Origin: an uncultured Desulfobacterium sp.
Lineage (GTDB): Bacteria > Desulfobacterota > Desulfobacteria > Desulfobacterales > Desulfobacteraceae
Assembly (NCBI GenBank): GCA_937124525.1
Contig: CAKZLA010000420.1
Span: 1-14,026, forward strand
Direction of reading: 5' to 3'
Length of the DNA: 14,026 bases
Shown here: positions 13,279 to 14,026 of the stretch, one piece after another
Layout of the letters: each line of letters opens with the position of its first letter
How positions within the stretch are numbered: the first letter of the stretch is position 1
Notes under the pieces: model-generated
Seen by the model: the letters and a program-made list of their open reading frames with translations, nothing else
Databases searched by the model: none
Told to the model about the DNA's origin: nothing
Made by a program: the position numbers and the translations under genes

Positions 13279-13963
13279 GGTCCACTAAATGCTTTTTGGT
13301 ACTCTTTGCTGTCATCCGCTTTAGGTTGCTTCTCTGATTGCATCTAATCATTTCCGGTCGTAATCAATTTTTCAGCAATAAATTCATCCGCATCTGTAAA
13401 GGCCTGGCTTTGGAGCCAGCCAAGTCTTTGCCGTGATTTAACAAAATATGTGGTCCTGCCATAAAATAATCTCAGATTTTTCTGAAAATAGATCCACTGC
13501 CCCTGCTCAAATTTCAGATTTGTTTCAAGATTTTTTAATTCTTCTTTTAACTCAGCATTAGTTATCTTTTTAACAATCACAGGCCCATCAAGCTTGTTTT
13601 CAGAGTGTTCAATGGTCAGAAAAACCATGGATTTTGAATAATTGGCGGTAATTTGATGCTGATTCCTAATATCAGCATCAAGAAATTGATCTAAGACTTT
13701 TTTCAGGGTTTTGTAATATGCCTTTATTTCATCCTTAGAGGCAATATCATTTATAATCGTAGGGATAGCACCATCATTAAATTTCATTCTTGTTGTAATA
13801 AAATCATGGACAAGGCATTTCTAATCTTCTGTAAGGCCTAATAAAGCATTAACTTTTTCATTGATTTTATCCATTCGCGGCTTTAATTCTAATGGTTTGT
13901 CAATTGATTTGAAAAATTGTTCTTCGGCAATGTGGTTTGCCGATTGTTGGTAAAGTGGACCCC
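13278..13963. repeat. Short inverted repeats bounding the right-hand gene fragment
   Basis: GGGTCCACT (13278-13286) and AGTGGACCC (13954-13962) are exact inverse copies, 9 bp, each followed inward by A/T bases. The left copy starts at the last base of the isomerase stop codon. The right one joins the presumed insertion-sequence end. Nine bases could be chance, but both copies sit at boundaries. Confidence 0.35.
13344..13957 (-). pseudogene. C-terminal fragment of a possible restriction-modification protein (N6-adenine methylase associated), with in-frame TAG
   Basis: On the minus strand the frame runs from the repeat near 13957 (LYQQSANHIAEEQFF...) through NEKVNALLGLTED, a TAG at 13821-13823, then KCLVHDFITTRMKFNDGAI and on to the stop at 13344. 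Both sides of the TAG are in one frame and read as one protein: about 45 residues before it and 158 after it. A 147-codon frame starting at the ATG at 13787 is only the last part. The pattern LLGLxED-x-x-LVHDFI, then FQKNLRLFYGRTTYFVKSRQ, then SQAFTDADEFIAEKL, resembles C-termini I associate with large type II/Eco57I-type methylase polypeptides, but this assignment is weak. No start or ribosome-binding site at the 5' end: truncated, apparently by the neighbouring element. Confidence 0.45.
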
Positions 13964-14026
13964 ATGTCAAGACCGATTCTCACTTTTTTTAAGCTACACT
14001 TTAATGAAATATTCCCAGCCTATCAT
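13955..14026 (+). mobile_element. Possible insertion-sequence end running off the window
   Basis: GTGGACCCCATGTCAAGACC (13955-13974) begins where the truncated gene fragment stops being readable. A frame opens at ATG 14004 with MKYSQPI before the window ends; several IS3-type OrfA transposases begin MKYS/T-x. This is too little to prove a transposase. No clear Shine-Dalgarno is seen. Confidence 0.3.

Noticed and set aside
1..14026. CRISPR array, tRNA or rRNA genes
   Set aside because: No regularly spaced direct repeats with unique spacers, and no cloverleaf or rRNA-like conserved stretches were seen on either strand.

Overview
The window looks like a chromosomal stretch from an anaerobic, sulfate-reducer-like member of the Desulfobacterota, possibly Desulfobacterales. 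This is inference. It rests on two cysteine-rich 4Fe-4S proteins, a remnant of an oxygen-sensitive glycyl-radical activase, a chemoreceptor tail of a type familiar in that group, and a URO-D/methyltransferase-superfamily protein. Base composition is moderate, with AT-rich spacers between richer genes.

Layout. Positions 1-600 are a graveyard of gene ends: a chemoreceptor C-terminus, a glycyl-radical activase N-terminus and an unidentified C-terminal piece, closed by a hairpin. Positions 614-5815 lie on the minus strand. They hold an FklB-type peptidyl-prolyl isomerase and a Cys/Met-metabolism PLP enzyme (an operon), a PadR-type repressor, a winged-helix/4Fe-4S protein with a perfect 9+9 bp palindrome upstream (candidate PadR operator), a short piece of a NACHT-type NTPase abutting a dispersed repeat, and a QueG-like 4Fe-4S protein. 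Positions 5816-6368 are gene-poor, with a 5 x 7 bp tandem repeat and one more possible gene remnant.

Positions 6369-12275 lie on the plus strand and form the main functional unit: an MFS transporter, then a lipoprotein substrate-binding protein, two carbohydrate-type ABC permeases and a URO-D-family protein with overlapping genes. A TIM-barrel sugar-phosphate isomerase/epimerase-like gene follows at 12514-13278. The cluster suggests uptake of a sugar-like or polyol-like compound and its intracellular conversion. No ABC ATPase and no corrinoid protein gene are present. The URO-D protein lacks both cysteines of the zinc motif that defines the cobamide methyltransferase branch of its superfamily, so its chemistry is open.

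Mobile DNA is prominent. A 131-bp non-coding element with 12-bp terminal inverted repeats and a perfect 8-bp target duplication sits between the binding-protein gene and the first permease gene, and its target duplication contains the permease start codon. A 112-bp REPIN-like inverted pair lies before the isomerase gene, with a solo half 7.5 kb away beside the NACHT remnant. The right end holds a broken gene fragment (in-frame TAG, 5' end cut off), apparently truncated by an insertion-sequence end that runs out of the window.
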